64,000 nt of DNA from Maribacter arenosus (lineage in GTDB: Bacteria; Bacteroidota; Bacteroidia; Flavobacteriales; Flavobacteriaceae). The stretch spans positions 248,001 to 312,000 of the forward strand of contig NZ_JABTCG010000001.1 of assembly GCF_014610845.1 (NCBI RefSeq), in the 5' to 3' direction. The position numbers and the translations under genes are program-made. Under the pieces are notes generated by a model that saw nothing but the letters and a program-made list of their open reading frames with translations, was not told where the DNA came from and did not search any database. Positions 7,776 to 16,932 of the stretch are shown here, piece after piece (the first letter of the stretch is position 1; every line of letters starts with the position of its first letter).

Positions 7776-8696
7776 TTATTGCGTAGGTGGTGTAATACCT
7801 AATTGGTTAAATACGACCAAATTGTCATAAAATGCATCTTCCTGCACGCATTTACCTTCGGGATCAAATGTCCAGACACTAAAACCATGGGTTTCTATTT
7901 TCTTATTGGTGGGTTCATTTTCCATAAAATTTCCGGTATTCGTTCCCGTGCATGTCCAGTAGATGTATGCTGTATTCCCAAAAATGGTGGATTTATCGAT
8001 TTTCACTTTAAAGTCGGGAAATGCACTATGATATACATCCATAAAATCCCCATAATCTGATTGTTTTTTAGCGATTATGGCACCATTGGCAGTTCTTTTA
8101 ACATTGTTGACCATATTGGCATACATTAAATTTTTGTCATTGGAGTTCCATGCTTTTGTAATATTATCAATAGTCGTTTTAATGGCCTTTTCATCTGCCG
8201 ACATGTTATTGGACCTCTCTACTTCCTGTAACGCAAGTAACACCTGTGATGGATCCCACATACCGACTTCGCGAACTACTTTCCCATCTACAAACTGATA
8301 CGTCAGGTGTATCGGTACGGTGACTTCTTGATTGTTTGCCGCTAGGGTACCTTTCCACTCTAACCAGCAATTCACCCAGGTTTCCCCATCATCGGTCACA
8401 ACCATTTCATACTCCGGATCATTATCGGTAAAGCTTCTACTGGAGTATAGCTCATCATTCGCTTTGTGGTATGCTACGGTTTCATCCGGTGACATGAATT
8501 TGTCCTTGGAAGAGGAATTAAAGAACGTTTTTGCCGTATCGGCATAGATACTTGTATCATAGGCTTTGTCATTGTAATTCTTGATCGCCGTTTTGACGAT
8601 GTCAATTTCCTTGGATTGTTGTGTATAACGTTTTTCTTGGTTTTCACATGCTGTGAATAGGACGATGACGAGTCCTAATAAAATGAATTTTTTCAT
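7776..8696 (-). CDS. Lipoprotein with two SnoaL-like domains
   Basis: A 306-residue lipoprotein (LFTACENQEK lipobox, so outside the cytoplasm). Residues about 25-155 form a first NTF2-like unit (IDIVKTAIKNYNDKAYDTSI, ETWVNCWLEWKGTL, VPIHLTYQFVDGKVVREVG). Residues about 165-300 form a second unit of the SnoaL ester-cyclase type (TTIDNITKAWNSNDKNLMYA, FMDVYHSAFPDFKVKIDKST, YIYWTCTGTNTGNF, WTFDPEGKCVQEDAFYDN). Ester cyclases of this type close polyketide rings, but the Bacteroidota lipoproteins have no known substrate. The second domain resembles the single-domain protein at 9609. Confidence 0.75.
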   Translation of the reverse strand: MKKFILLGLVIVLFTACENQEKRYTQQSKEIDIVKTAIKNYNDKAYDTSIYADTAKTFFNSSSKDKFMSPDETVAYHKANDELYSSRSFTDNDPEYEMVVTDDGETWVNCWLEWKGTLAANNQEVTVPIHLTYQFVDGKVVREVGMWDPSQVLLALQEVERSNNMSADEKAIKTTIDNITKAWNSNDKNLMYANMVNNVKRTANGAIIAKKQSDYGDFMDVYHSAFPDFKVKIDKSTIFGNTAYIYWTCTGTNTGNFMENEPTNKKIETHGFSVWTFDPEGKCVQEDAFYDNLVVFNQLGITPPTQ

Positions 8697-8731
8697 GGTA
8701 TTTCTTTAATTAAGTGAGTAAGAGAATAAAA

Positions 8732-8760
8732 ACCTCGATGGGTTTTATAGCCATCGAGGT
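8732..8760 (-). terminator. Rho-independent terminator
   Basis: A perfect 10-bp stem (ACCTCGATGG / CCATCGAGGT) with a 9-base loop. On the minus strand the stem is followed by TTTTTATTC. It lies just after the stop of the secreted protein gene at 8772 and should limit read-through into the SnoaL lipoprotein gene. Confidence 0.7.
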
Positions 8761-8771
8761 AGGTTTGATTA

Positions 8772-9536
8772 TTATTTAGGAGCGTAGCCCATATCTGGTC
8801 GCATGCCTCCTTCAAAGGCCTCATATTTTTTAAGGCTGCTAAAAAAATCGGTATAGGTTTTTTGCCATTCTTCACCCATTGATTCATTGTTCGCTGAGAT
8901 TTTCCCAGAATAATCAGCTGCGTCTTTGGCGGCAATCGCTACCATATAAAAGGCACCTCGGGTACCAAAACCACTGCGATATACCCTATATTCCAATTTA
9001 GACCCTTTGTTTTCGAATAACGTCTTAATGGCTTCCACTTTTTTCTTAACCTCGGCCCGGTTGCTAGGCGTATAGTGGTAATAATGAAATTTTCTATAGT
9101 CTTGCCCTTCTGGTGTTTGGGTTATGCCACTTGGCATATAGGACAGTTCCTTGTCAAGATGTATGATATAATTATGCTCTATATCATAGCATTTATCCAT
9201 TCTATTGAACAAGTCGTCCATTTTTTCCGCACCCATTTTTTCTGACAATGTTTTGAATAAGGGTTTCTCGATATCCGCCATACCGCTAATGGGACTTACC
9301 CATAAATACCTGTTATCCGCCGTATTGCTTACTATAACATTAAATTCCTGGATGTTGTACTTTTTCATGTTGTCGGTAAGCTCTTTACAAATGGACTCGT
9401 ATTGGCCTATCATCGAGGGTTTTACAACATCCTCGTGTACCCAATACGCTTGGGAACTTCCGTTTTGGGCATTGAGTCCGCCCATAAATAAAACGAAGAT
9501 AAATGTGCTTAGAAATGTCAATTTTCGTGTTTTCAT
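8772..9536 (-). CDS. Secreted protein of about 255 residues, second of its kind
   Basis: A 254-residue protein with a signal peptide (FVLFMGGLNAQ cleavage region). Two halves are visible: AYWVHEDVVKPSMIGQYESI with NTADNRYLWVSPISGM, then FHYYHYTPSNRAEVKKKVEA with RSGFGTRGAFYMVAIAAKD. The repeated strand, helix and strand pattern matches the layout of the proteins at 3490 and 16073, and I infer tandem ferredoxin-like halves. No catalytic motif is recognisable. It lies between two SnoaL genes and is followed by a strong terminator. Confidence 0.55.
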   Translation of the reverse strand: MKTRKLTFLSTFIFVLFMGGLNAQNGSSQAYWVHEDVVKPSMIGQYESICKELTDNMKKYNIQEFNVIVSNTADNRYLWVSPISGMADIEKPLFKTLSEKMGAEKMDDLFNRMDKCYDIEHNYIIHLDKELSYMPSGITQTPEGQDYRKFHYYHYTPSNRAEVKKKVEAIKTLFENKGSKLEYRVYRSGFGTRGAFYMVAIAAKDAADYSGKISANNESMGEEWQKTYTDFFSSLKKYEAFEGGMRPDMGYAPK

Positions 9537-9608
9537 TTTCGTGTGAATTTTGGTTATTACTTTTTTATATAGGTCTATAGGATTAGATTTTCAGGAATCA
9601 TCCAATGA

Positions 9609-10127
9609 TTATTCCACTATTGGAGGGATTAATGTAAACCCCATTTGCTGCAAAAATGCCAGTTCATTGTAATAGGTCTTTTCGATTGAAATTTTACCCG
9701 ATGGATCAAAGGTGATTTCGGAATAACCACTTACAACAACGTGTTTACCCGTGGCACGGGATTCGCCAAAAGTGCCCGTATTGGTTCCTTCAAAAGTCCA
9801 TTGGGTGAACAATTGATTGTTTTTGATCGTGCAATGATCTATTGAAAGTACCAAATCGGGAAAACCGGTAAAATAAATATTCAAATTGGCCTCTAGTTCA
9901 TTAAAGTTTTCCGCCACCTTTATTCCGTTGAGCTCCCTACTGTAATTTTCAACCGATATAGATCTTACACTGTCCATATTTCTTCGATTCCAGCCCTGTG
10001 CTATATAGATGTCAAAGTTTTTGGACATGGTATTTTCAAGGGCGATATTCTTTTCATTTGCATCATGTTCCTTGCAACTCGTGCCCAGGAACACCATCAT
10101 TATCAAAATTATTCCCATTCTTCCCAT
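9609..10127 (-). CDS. SnoaL-like lipoprotein (ester-cyclase type)
   Basis: A 172-residue lipoprotein (FLGTSCKEHD lipobox). After a short linker comes one SnoaL domain: FDIYIAQGWNRRNMDSVRSI, LEANLNIYFTGFPDLVLSID, WTFEGTNTGTFGE, VSGYSEITFDPSGKI and a YYNELAFLQQMGF end. It closely parallels the second domain of the lipoprotein at 7776. It is the first gene of the minus-strand cluster and is divergent from the TPR kinase gene, so the intergenic region at 10128-10337 probably drives both. Confidence 0.8.
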   Translation of the reverse strand: MGRMGIILIMMVFLGTSCKEHDANEKNIALENTMSKNFDIYIAQGWNRRNMDSVRSISVENYSRELNGIKVAENFNELEANLNIYFTGFPDLVLSIDHCTIKNNQLFTQWTFEGTNTGTFGESRATGKHVVVSGYSEITFDPSGKISIEKTYYNELAFLQQMGFTLIPPIVE

Positions 10128-10337
10128 AACCCTTTTATGTTAGTGTTATTAGCCCCTTTGCACCACAAGTGTATACTTTTCACTAACTAAAGAATACAAT
10201 TACAACCTAGAATGAAATCGTTTAGGGATGAAATGGCCGAAAAACTGTCCGAACCCCTATTTTTAATTATCGAAGATTTATTTATAAATTGTTGTATATT
10301 TAACAAACTCATTTCCCCCGGTGACAATATTCCTGAA

Positions 10338-12299
10338 ATGAGAAGTCGTACTTTGATCACTATCTTCACAACGACCATTTCTTTTTTGAATGGCTTTATC
10401 GGCATTTCCCAAATAGTGGACCTGGAACGCGAAAAACCTTACAAAAAGGTATTTGTAGAAACTGATAATTTCGGGGCTTCTTACTTAGACATTTTAGAGA
10501 AATCATACCCATTGATTACGACCGATACCATTCAGTTCTCAATGCTGAACGATCTCGCATACTATTGGCATACGCGTAATTTAAAGACGTCGATTGCCCA
10601 TACCCTAAAAGGCCTACAGCTGACCAGGAAAAAAAAGGATACACTTTGGGAAGGTAGGTTTCAGATTACACAAGCCGCTATTTTGTTGCGTATGGAAAAA
10701 CTGGATAGTGCCTTGACCATCTTAACCCAGGCGAAGGAAAAAGTACTGGAAAAGGATTTACCGTTTCTTTATACTCAAATGGGATATGTTTTTGAACGTA
10801 AGGGACAGCTAGATCGTGCGGCGGATTATGCTCTTGATGCATTACGTCTAGGAGAAAAACTTAAGGATAAAAAGGCCATAGCTTTGGCATATAGTGATTT
10901 GAGCAATTTGTTTTGGAAACAATCAAAATTTGCTTCGGGCTTGGAATATGGTTTAAAATCGGTCTCAATCTTTGAGGAACGGGGTATCAATGATCTGGAT
11001 TATGGTTTTACCCTTTATGTTGTTGGTAATAATTATTTGGAATTGAAATCCTATGAAAAGGCTTTGAACTATTATGATCATTCGATCGCTATCGGTGAGC
11101 GCTATGGTTTTTACAACAATCTTAGCGACGTATATATTTCAAAGGTGGATCTCTATACCTATTTAAATGAATTTGAGAAAGCGGAAATAGCATCTGAAAG
11201 TGCGGTGAAATATGCTGAGTTATTGGATAATAATTTTATGTTGATGCGCTCATGGTTATCCATTGGGAAATTACAGAATATTCAAGGAAAGTATGCCTCG
11301 GCCATCGAAAGTTTGAACACGAGCATTGCGATTGCCTCCGAGGATTTTGGAGATGAGTTTTATTTAAGTCAAGCTTATGAAACATTGGGCAAGGCCTTGG
11401 CAGGTAACCATAATTATCAAGAGGCCTATCAGGCTTTTGCCGTATACGACGATCTAAAGGATAAGATTTTCACCGCGGAAGCCGATCAAAGAATATCGCA
11501 ATTGAGAACCGAATTCGATGTTGCCCAGAAAGAGAATATCATTCAATTGCAACAAACACGTATTTCCAAACAACAAACAAGGCAAACATTGATCATAAGC
11601 CTTGTGTTTCTGTTGCTGCTCTATCTACTACTGTTGTACAAAACGTTAAAGATCAATAACAAAAAGAATAAAATGCTCCAAAAACAGAACAAAGAGAATG
11701 AGTTTCTGCTAAAGGAGATTCATCATAGGGTGAAAAACAACCTAGAAATCGTCTCTAGCCTAATTTCCTTACAATCGGCCGAGATCAATGATGAAAAGAT
11801 TGTAGCCGCCATGAAAAATAGCCAGCATAGAATTCAAAGTATGAGTATGGTGCATCAAAAATTGTATCAAGAAAAAAGTCTGTCATCCATTGAAATGAAA
11901 TCCTATTTTTTAGAATTGGCGAATTACGTAGTCAATGTTTTTGATGCCCAAGATAGAATCGATGTGCATTTGGAAATGGATGAGATCGAGTTGGACGTGG
12001 ATACCGCTATACCCATTGGGCTTATTGTAAATGAACTATTGACAAATTCGATGAAATACGCGTTTCCCCACAGGGCCACCGGTGGTCTCACCATTAAATT
12101 GCAAAAAACGGATTCCCAATTGTTCTTGTTTGTTTCAGATAATGGTATTGGTAATAACGCAATAAAAGAACAGATAGGTACCGGGTTTGGAACTAAATTA
12201 ATTAAATTATTAACCCGACAATTAGATGGTAAAATGAATTTAGTAGTAGAGAACGGAACGACGGTTTCTTTTGAATTTCAATATAATAAAGCAGCATAA
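10338..12299 (+). CDS. TPR sensor histidine kinase, HisKA_2 type
   Basis: I chose the ATG at 10338 because it opens a signal peptide (MRSRTLITIFTTTISFLNGF); an in-frame ATG at 10212 would put 42 non-signal residues before it. The mature protein has tetratricopeptide-like helical repeats to about residue 390, a coiled coil (VAQKENIIQLQQTRI), one transmembrane helix (LIISLVFLLLLYLLLLY) and a cytoplasmic kinase. The kinase is of the HisKA_2/HWE group: LLKEIHHRVKNNLEIVSSL with the acceptor His at 462/463, NELLTNSMKYAF, and DNGIGNNAIKE. The TPRs probably sense a periplasmic ligand or partner. It is followed 2 bases later by its LytTR response regulator. Confidence 0.88.
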   Translation: MRSRTLITIFTTTISFLNGFIGISQIVDLEREKPYKKVFVETDNFGASYLDILEKSYPLITTDTIQFSMLNDLAYYWHTRNLKTSIAHTLKGLQLTRKKKDTLWEGRFQITQAAILLRMEKLDSALTILTQAKEKVLEKDLPFLYTQMGYVFERKGQLDRAADYALDALRLGEKLKDKKAIALAYSDLSNLFWKQSKFASGLEYGLKSVSIFEERGINDLDYGFTLYVVGNNYLELKSYEKALNYYDHSIAIGERYGFYNNLSDVYISKVDLYTYLNEFEKAEIASESAVKYAELLDNNFMLMRSWLSIGKLQNIQGKYASAIESLNTSIAIASEDFGDEFYLSQAYETLGKALAGNHNYQEAYQAFAVYDDLKDKIFTAEADQRISQLRTEFDVAQKENIIQLQQTRISKQQTRQTLIISLVFLLLLYLLLLYKTLKINNKKNKMLQKQNKENEFLLKEIHHRVKNNLEIVSSLISLQSAEINDEKIVAAMKNSQHRIQSMSMVHQKLYQEKSLSSIEMKSYFLELANYVVNVFDAQDRIDVHLEMDEIELDVDTAIPIGLIVNELLTNSMKYAFPHRATGGLTIKLQKTDSQLFLFVSDNGIGNNAIKEQIGTGFGTKLIKLLTRQLDGKMNLVVENGTTVSFEFQYNKAA

Positions 12300-12301
12300 A
12301 A

Positions 12302-13036
12302 ATGGAAGATAAAGTTAGGGTTTTGGTAGTTGAAGATGATATGATCATCGCCGCGAACATTAGTTTACAGTTGACCAAACTGGGATACGAAGTAACTGGG
12401 ATAGAGACTAGGGGGGAGGAGGCCATAATTCATGCAGAGGCAAACAGTCCGGATATTATTCTTATGGATGTTAATTTAAAAGGCGAATTAGACGGTATAG
12501 AAACAGCCCAATGTATACATGAGGCAATGAACATCCCAATTATATACCTTACGGCGAATACGGATGAAAATTCCTTTAATAGAGCGAAGGAGACGCATCC
12601 ATTTGCTTTTATTCCCAAACCATTGAACAGCTTACAATTACAGCGCACCTTCGATTTAGTGGTACAGCAAATTAAATTGAAAAAGGAAAAGAATGAAACA
12701 GGTAGCTCATCAATGAAAGTTTTGGAAGACCGTATTTTCATACGCCATAAGGGTCATATGAATAAATTATTATTAGCGGATATCCTTTATATTGAGGCGG
12801 ATAGGAATTATTGTAAGGTCGTAACGACGGTAAGCCAGTATTTGTTGGCTACTACCCTAAAAACCATGGAAGAGAAGCTGCCTGCAACCATGTTCGTAAG
12901 GGTTCATAGGTCGTATATGGTGAATATTGGCAAACTCGATGTTGTTGCCGATGGGCATTTAGAGATTGGAAGAAAGGTAATCCCCTTTGGAAAATCGCAC
13001 AAAGAACCGTTGCTAAATCGTATACAAACGATTTAA
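12302..13036 (+). CDS. LytTR-family response regulator
   Basis: A 244-residue regulator with a receiver domain (VLVVEDD, phospho-acceptor Asp56 in LMDVNLKGELDG, Thr84, Lys106 in IPKPL) and a C-terminal LytTR DNA-binding domain (IFIRHKGHMNKLLLADILYI, FVRVHRSYMVN). It should be phosphorylated by the kinase immediately upstream and bind promoter DNA. Natural candidate targets are the divergent SnoaL cluster and the nearby TonB receptor, but no operator was identified. Confidence 0.9.
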   Translation: MEDKVRVLVVEDDMIIAANISLQLTKLGYEVTGIETRGEEAIIHAEANSPDIILMDVNLKGELDGIETAQCIHEAMNIPIIYLTANTDENSFNRAKETHPFAFIPKPLNSLQLQRTFDLVVQQIKLKKEKNETGSSSMKVLEDRIFIRHKGHMNKLLLADILYIEADRNYCKVVTTVSQYLLATTLKTMEEKLPATMFVRVHRSYMVNIGKLDVVADGHLEIGRKVIPFGKSHKEPLLNRIQTI

Positions 13037-13157
13037 TGTAGGTTGGTCCTTCATTTACCAAAAAACCTACTTCTGATGATCTATGGCCCATTTCAACAAC
13101 GAGCTGCAGTTATTTCTTCTTGCTCAACCCGTTGGGGTATTGCACATATTCCGCTCC

Positions 13158-15605
13158 TTAATTGACCCTTGATTTTTCTTCCTCGGCCCCTGTACCTCTT
13201 TTCCGGGCGGATTTAAGTTTGCTATTTCCAAAACTTCTAGAATAAGTTAATATAAGGGTGCGATTAAAGAAATCAACGCTATTTTTAGTATTCAGGTTTT
13301 GTTCAGGAATATTCGTTAATACGGTCCATTTCAAGGAATCTAACAAATCATTGACCTTAAGCCCAAGCGTGCCCCAACGATCACCAAATTTCTTTTGGAT
13401 ACCTATATTGATACTATAATATTCTTGGAGTACCGCTGCGCCTAAAAAGCTAATAATCGAAGGGCTGTTATAATTTACATTGATTTCCGAAGTTAGGTTT
13501 TTTGCTATTGTGAACGATTGTGTGCTGTTTATATTGAAGGTGTTCTGTTCCAAGGCTAAAAGTGATCCGTTCACTGTGTTTGTAACCTTGGTGTTTAGGT
13601 ATGTAAAGTTGTTCTGCATTTTCCACCAGTTGGTGATGGTAATGGGGAGCCCAAAGGTCAATGAAAATGTTTTGGTTTGATCCATATTAGAGGCCCCAAA
13701 GATGAGTCTTTCGTTTTCTTCATCAAACTGGGAATTATACCTTGAAATGGTACCGTCCTCAACGGAATACTGGGCCGAAAGTATAGTAGACCTATAGTTG
13801 AGATCAAATTTGACCGAGTTGGAAATAGCAGGTTGAACAGCCGGGTTTCCTGCAAAAAATGTAGTGGGATCAATAAATATGACGAAAGGGGCCATATCAT
13901 TGAAGGTAGGTCGGGTAATGCGTCTTGAGTAGGAAAGATTAAAACTCAGGGTATCGTTTACCTTCTGGGCAAAATATACGGTCGGAAAGAGTTCACCAAA
14001 GGACCTATCAACCACTTTGCCTTGTTTTTCGGAAACCAGGTCTGAGTTGGTATGTTCATAACGTAAGCCTAATTGAACACTGGTTTTATCGCTTATGGTG
14101 TATTCCAAGCTGCCATACCCAGCCAATATGCGTTCCTTTAGGGTACTGACATCGGTAAGATCAGGATCTTCAAGGAAATTTTCATCCTGAAAAGTTCCTA
14201 CGGCCACATCGTTATCAAAATTGCTGAAAGCCCCTTTTAGACCCATATCCAATGTAATCTTATCGCTGAAACGGTTGCTATAATCGATTTTACCTACCGT
14301 AATGTTAATTGGGGTTGATTTATCGCTTGTGGTGAGTTCCTCCCTTATAAAGTTGTTGTTGGCGTCAAAAAAGCTATTGGTATACATCGTTGGATTTTCG
14401 AGCTTATATCTCAGATAATCCAAATCAAAGCTCACAAACCCATCCTTCTTAAAATCATGTTTGATATTAATATTCGACCCAAAATGTTGTAATTGATTTC
14501 TTTCCGTGTTCAAAAGTTCGACAAAAGAACTCGGCATATCATTTTCAGTCTCTTGACTCTGATTTACCGCATCCATCGTCCACTTGTTATCATTTGCCCA
14601 CAATAACAACCCTATGATAGTTTTATCGGATGTTTGATAATCCAGTCCCGTTCTAATATTGTGATTGCGCTGAATGGGATCCCGGTCCGAAACTGTCGAT
14701 ATGTTTACGGGAATGCCATCCCCATCAATAAAACTCCTATCAAAGGTGAATACCTGCGCTTGCGCATTCCTTAAAAAAGAATAATTACCAAAAAAGTTAA
14801 GTCGGTTTTTTCTATAATTGAAGTTGATGTTGTCAGAGGTTGTATTGCCATTTCCTACCCCTGCTAAAAGTGAATAGGCACCATTAAGTCCGACATCGGT
14901 CTGTTCTTTTAAGACAATATTAATAAAACCGGCATTGCCTTCAGCATCGAAATTGGCCGGAGGAGTGGTAATCAATTCAATAGTTTCGACATTGTTCGCG
15001 CTCATTCCTTCCAGCATTTGTACAAGACTTGATGCCGGCATATAACTCTGTTTACCATTGATCATCACCAAAACACCACTTTTCCCTACTAGTGAAATAG
15101 TACTGTTCTGTCGGTCTACCAAGACCCCGGGCGAACGTTCTAATATTTCGAGCGCAGATGAACCTGCAGATAAAATACTGCTGGCAACATTGATGACCAT
15201 TCGGTCGATTTTTTGGACGAATAGGTTTTTTTTGGAAGTGACCACGACTTCATCCAAAGCAACTCCTTGGGAAAGTGATATTGTGGGTATAGTCATTTTT
15301 GAGCTCCCATCGAAATCGAATTGTTCGGTTGATATGGATTCGAATCCGACCATACTTGCCGATATGGTGTACTTTCCCCTAGGAATGTTTTTCAATAGGA
15401 ATAGACCTGTTTCCTCGGTAATCGCACCCTTGATCAATGTTGAATCACTTGTTTTAAGCAATAAAACGTTTGCAAAGGATAGTGGCACCCCAGTATCGTC
15501 TACAACCTTGCCTGAAATGTCGTTTTGGGCTTGGGAAAATTGCATCATAAAGATCGAGAAAATCAGAAAAATCAATGAATTAAGGCACTTAGGCAGAAGT
15601 TTCAT
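13158..15605 (-). CDS. TonB-dependent outer-membrane receptor with carboxypeptidase-like N-domain
   Basis: An 815-residue protein when started at the ATG at 15603-15605, which gives a normal signal peptide (FLIFSIFMMQFSQAQ); the frame stays open further upstream but without signal character. Order: carboxypeptidase-regulatory-like domain (ISGKVVDDTGVPLSFANVLL), plug (LEILERSPGVLVDR, GKSGVLVMINGK, IELITTPPANFDAEGNAG), and a long beta-barrel of the OMP_b-brl type ending in RTLILTYSRSFG. It lacks a SusD partner, so it may import a small ligand or act as a signalling receptor. It is convergent with the LytTR regulator gene. Confidence 0.88.
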   Translation of the reverse strand: MKLLPKCLNSLIFLIFSIFMMQFSQAQNDISGKVVDDTGVPLSFANVLLLKTSDSTLIKGAITEETGLFLLKNIPRGKYTISASMVGFESISTEQFDFDGSSKMTIPTISLSQGVALDEVVVTSKKNLFVQKIDRMVINVASSILSAGSSALEILERSPGVLVDRQNSTISLVGKSGVLVMINGKQSYMPASSLVQMLEGMSANNVETIELITTPPANFDAEGNAGFINIVLKEQTDVGLNGAYSLLAGVGNGNTTSDNINFNYRKNRLNFFGNYSFLRNAQAQVFTFDRSFIDGDGIPVNISTVSDRDPIQRNHNIRTGLDYQTSDKTIIGLLLWANDNKWTMDAVNQSQETENDMPSSFVELLNTERNQLQHFGSNINIKHDFKKDGFVSFDLDYLRYKLENPTMYTNSFFDANNNFIREELTTSDKSTPINITVGKIDYSNRFSDKITLDMGLKGAFSNFDNDVAVGTFQDENFLEDPDLTDVSTLKERILAGYGSLEYTISDKTSVQLGLRYEHTNSDLVSEKQGKVVDRSFGELFPTVYFAQKVNDTLSFNLSYSRRITRPTFNDMAPFVIFIDPTTFFAGNPAVQPAISNSVKFDLNYRSTILSAQYSVEDGTISRYNSQFDEENERLIFGASNMDQTKTFSLTFGLPITITNWWKMQNNFTYLNTKVTNTVNGSLLALEQNTFNINSTQSFTIAKNLTSEINVNYNSPSIISFLGAAVLQEYYSINIGIQKKFGDRWGTLGLKVNDLLDSLKWTVLTNIPEQNLNTKNSVDFFNRTLILTYSRSFGNSKLKSARKRGTGAEEEKSRVN

Positions 15606-16072
15606 TTTTTTTTGATTGGATAAATGATGGTTACAAATATTTAACTCCTCCTCAGATGAATGGAAAATGGAATCATTTTTTAAAAATATTAGGGAAACTG
15701 GCTGTGAGTGATATGCAAAAATGTCCAGTTTATAGCTTATGGGCAACTTAACTAGGATGAACTGTAGCAAATCGTGTCCGGGCATACCCATTTACTTATC
15801 AAGAGGCTATTTAAAATTAGCTATACTCAATATTAGCCTGGTCTCATTCATACCTTTTGAAAATTTGCATTTTGGCCCCTGATAAATTAAAGTATTGTTT
15901 TGGACACTTAAAGTATAGCTTGGTCCTTGTTTCAATTCTTAAATCGATAAAATAAATTACTATTATATATTGGTTCGGGGGAGCCATAAATTGGAATTCG
16001 AATTTGGGCTATGGGTAAATTGTCAAAGTTCATAGCCCAAACGAATTCTGCAAACCAATAAAATATAAGAAC
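15606..16072. other. Divergent intergenic region
   Basis: This 467-bp region lies between the divergent TonB receptor gene and the secreted protein gene at 16073. No protein was seen. It must hold both promoters. Its notable content is the long inverted repeat at 15994-16048. Confidence 0.5.
15994..16048. promoter_or_regulatory. Long inverted repeat before the secreted protein gene
   Basis: The left arm (15994-16013) contains GAATTCG then TTTGGGCTATG; the right arm (16031-16048) contains CATAGCCCAAACGAATTC. The arms pair over about 18 bp with a 2-base bulge in the left arm, around a 17-base loop, and end 24 bp before the ATG at 16073. There is no T-run, so it is not a typical terminator. It could be an operator or an RNA hairpin in the leader. 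Confidence 0.5.
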
Positions 16073-16852
16073 ATGAAAAAGCTTGTACTTATTACCGCAT
16101 TGATGCTGTTCGGTGTAATGGCCAATGCACAGGAAAAATTATATCTGGTTTTCGAATTTATGAAAGTGGATAATGAACAAGAAAATGCTTATGCCGATAC
16201 AGAAGCTTTTTGGGAGAAGATACATGAACAACGTGTCAAGAATGGGGATATTATAGGATGGGATTTGTGGGCTTTGGGTCCCGGAGGGGAGAATCAAGGC
16301 TTTCAATACCTGACCGTAACCCTTTTTAACGATCCAGTAAAAATGTTCGAAGGCGAAGGATTTGAGGAAGCTCTAAATGCAGCTTACCCTAACATGTCTG
16401 AACAGGCACTTGATGAAAAATTCAATGAAACTTCAAAATCGAGGGATTTGGCGGTAAGAATATTTGCCAATGAAATTGCCAATACGTCCCCAGAATTCGA
16501 CATGCCTTTAGGATGCGTTGCCCAAATAGATTTGATGAAAGTTGATCTAAATGACTATTACAAATATGAGAAGGCGGAAAAAGAAGTCTTTCAACCATTG
16601 CACCAAAAGGCCGTGGATGATGGTACTAAGGCCAACTGGGGGCTGATTCGGTTTATGTCGCCCATAGGAAGTGATACTTACGCTTCGCATATGACTGTAA
16701 GCATGTTCAAGGACATGAAGCAAATGCTTAATCAAAACATTGATTTCAACGAAGGTAATACACCAGCACAAACAAAAGCTATGAACGACGGGATTGCTTT
16801 AAGGGACATGAAATATGTTTATACGGCAAGATTGATTCGTAAGGTACGTTAG
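16073..16852 (+). CDS. Secreted protein of about 255 residues, third of its kind
   Basis: A 259-residue protein with a signal peptide (MLFGVMANAQ). Two halves are visible: LYLVFEFMKVDNEQENAYAD with a QGFQYLTVTLFNDPVKMF segment, then VAQIDLMKVDLNDYYKYEKA with an ASHMTVSMFKDMKQML segment. Each half has the strand, long helix, strand and strand pattern expected for a ferredoxin-like fold, as in the proteins at 3490 and 8772. Function unknown. The gene is preceded by the large inverted repeat and ends at a strong terminator. Confidence 0.6.
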   Translation: MKKLVLITALMLFGVMANAQEKLYLVFEFMKVDNEQENAYADTEAFWEKIHEQRVKNGDIIGWDLWALGPGGENQGFQYLTVTLFNDPVKMFEGEGFEEALNAAYPNMSEQALDEKFNETSKSRDLAVRIFANEIANTSPEFDMPLGCVAQIDLMKVDLNDYYKYEKAEKEVFQPLHQKAVDDGTKANWGLIRFMSPIGSDTYASHMTVSMFKDMKQMLNQNIDFNEGNTPAQTKAMNDGIALRDMKYVYTARLIRKVR

Positions 16853-16892
16853 CCGAAGGCAATCGATACACATCCGTTTGAGTATATACAAA

Positions 16893-16918
16893 AAACCACG
16901 GTCCTAGCACCGTGGTTT
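16893..16918. terminator. Bidirectional terminator
   Basis: A 10-bp stem (AAACCACGGT / ACCGTGGTTT) with a 6-base loop, A-rich on the left and TTTTATTTAG on the right. It lies between the convergent genes ending at 16852 and 16933 and can serve both. Confidence 0.75.
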
Positions 16919-16932
16919 TATTTAGTTAAATT

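Noticed and set aside
10212-10337. Longer N terminus for the TPR kinase
   Set aside because: The extra 42 residues are not a signal peptide and precede a typical one that starts at 10338.
13038-13070. Possible terminator after the LytTR regulator
   Set aside because: The stem GTAGGTTGGT pairs with the right arm only with a 4-base bulge and there is no T-run.
15606-15791. Longer N terminus for the TonB receptor
   Set aside because: The extra 62 residues come before a normal signal peptide starting at 15605.
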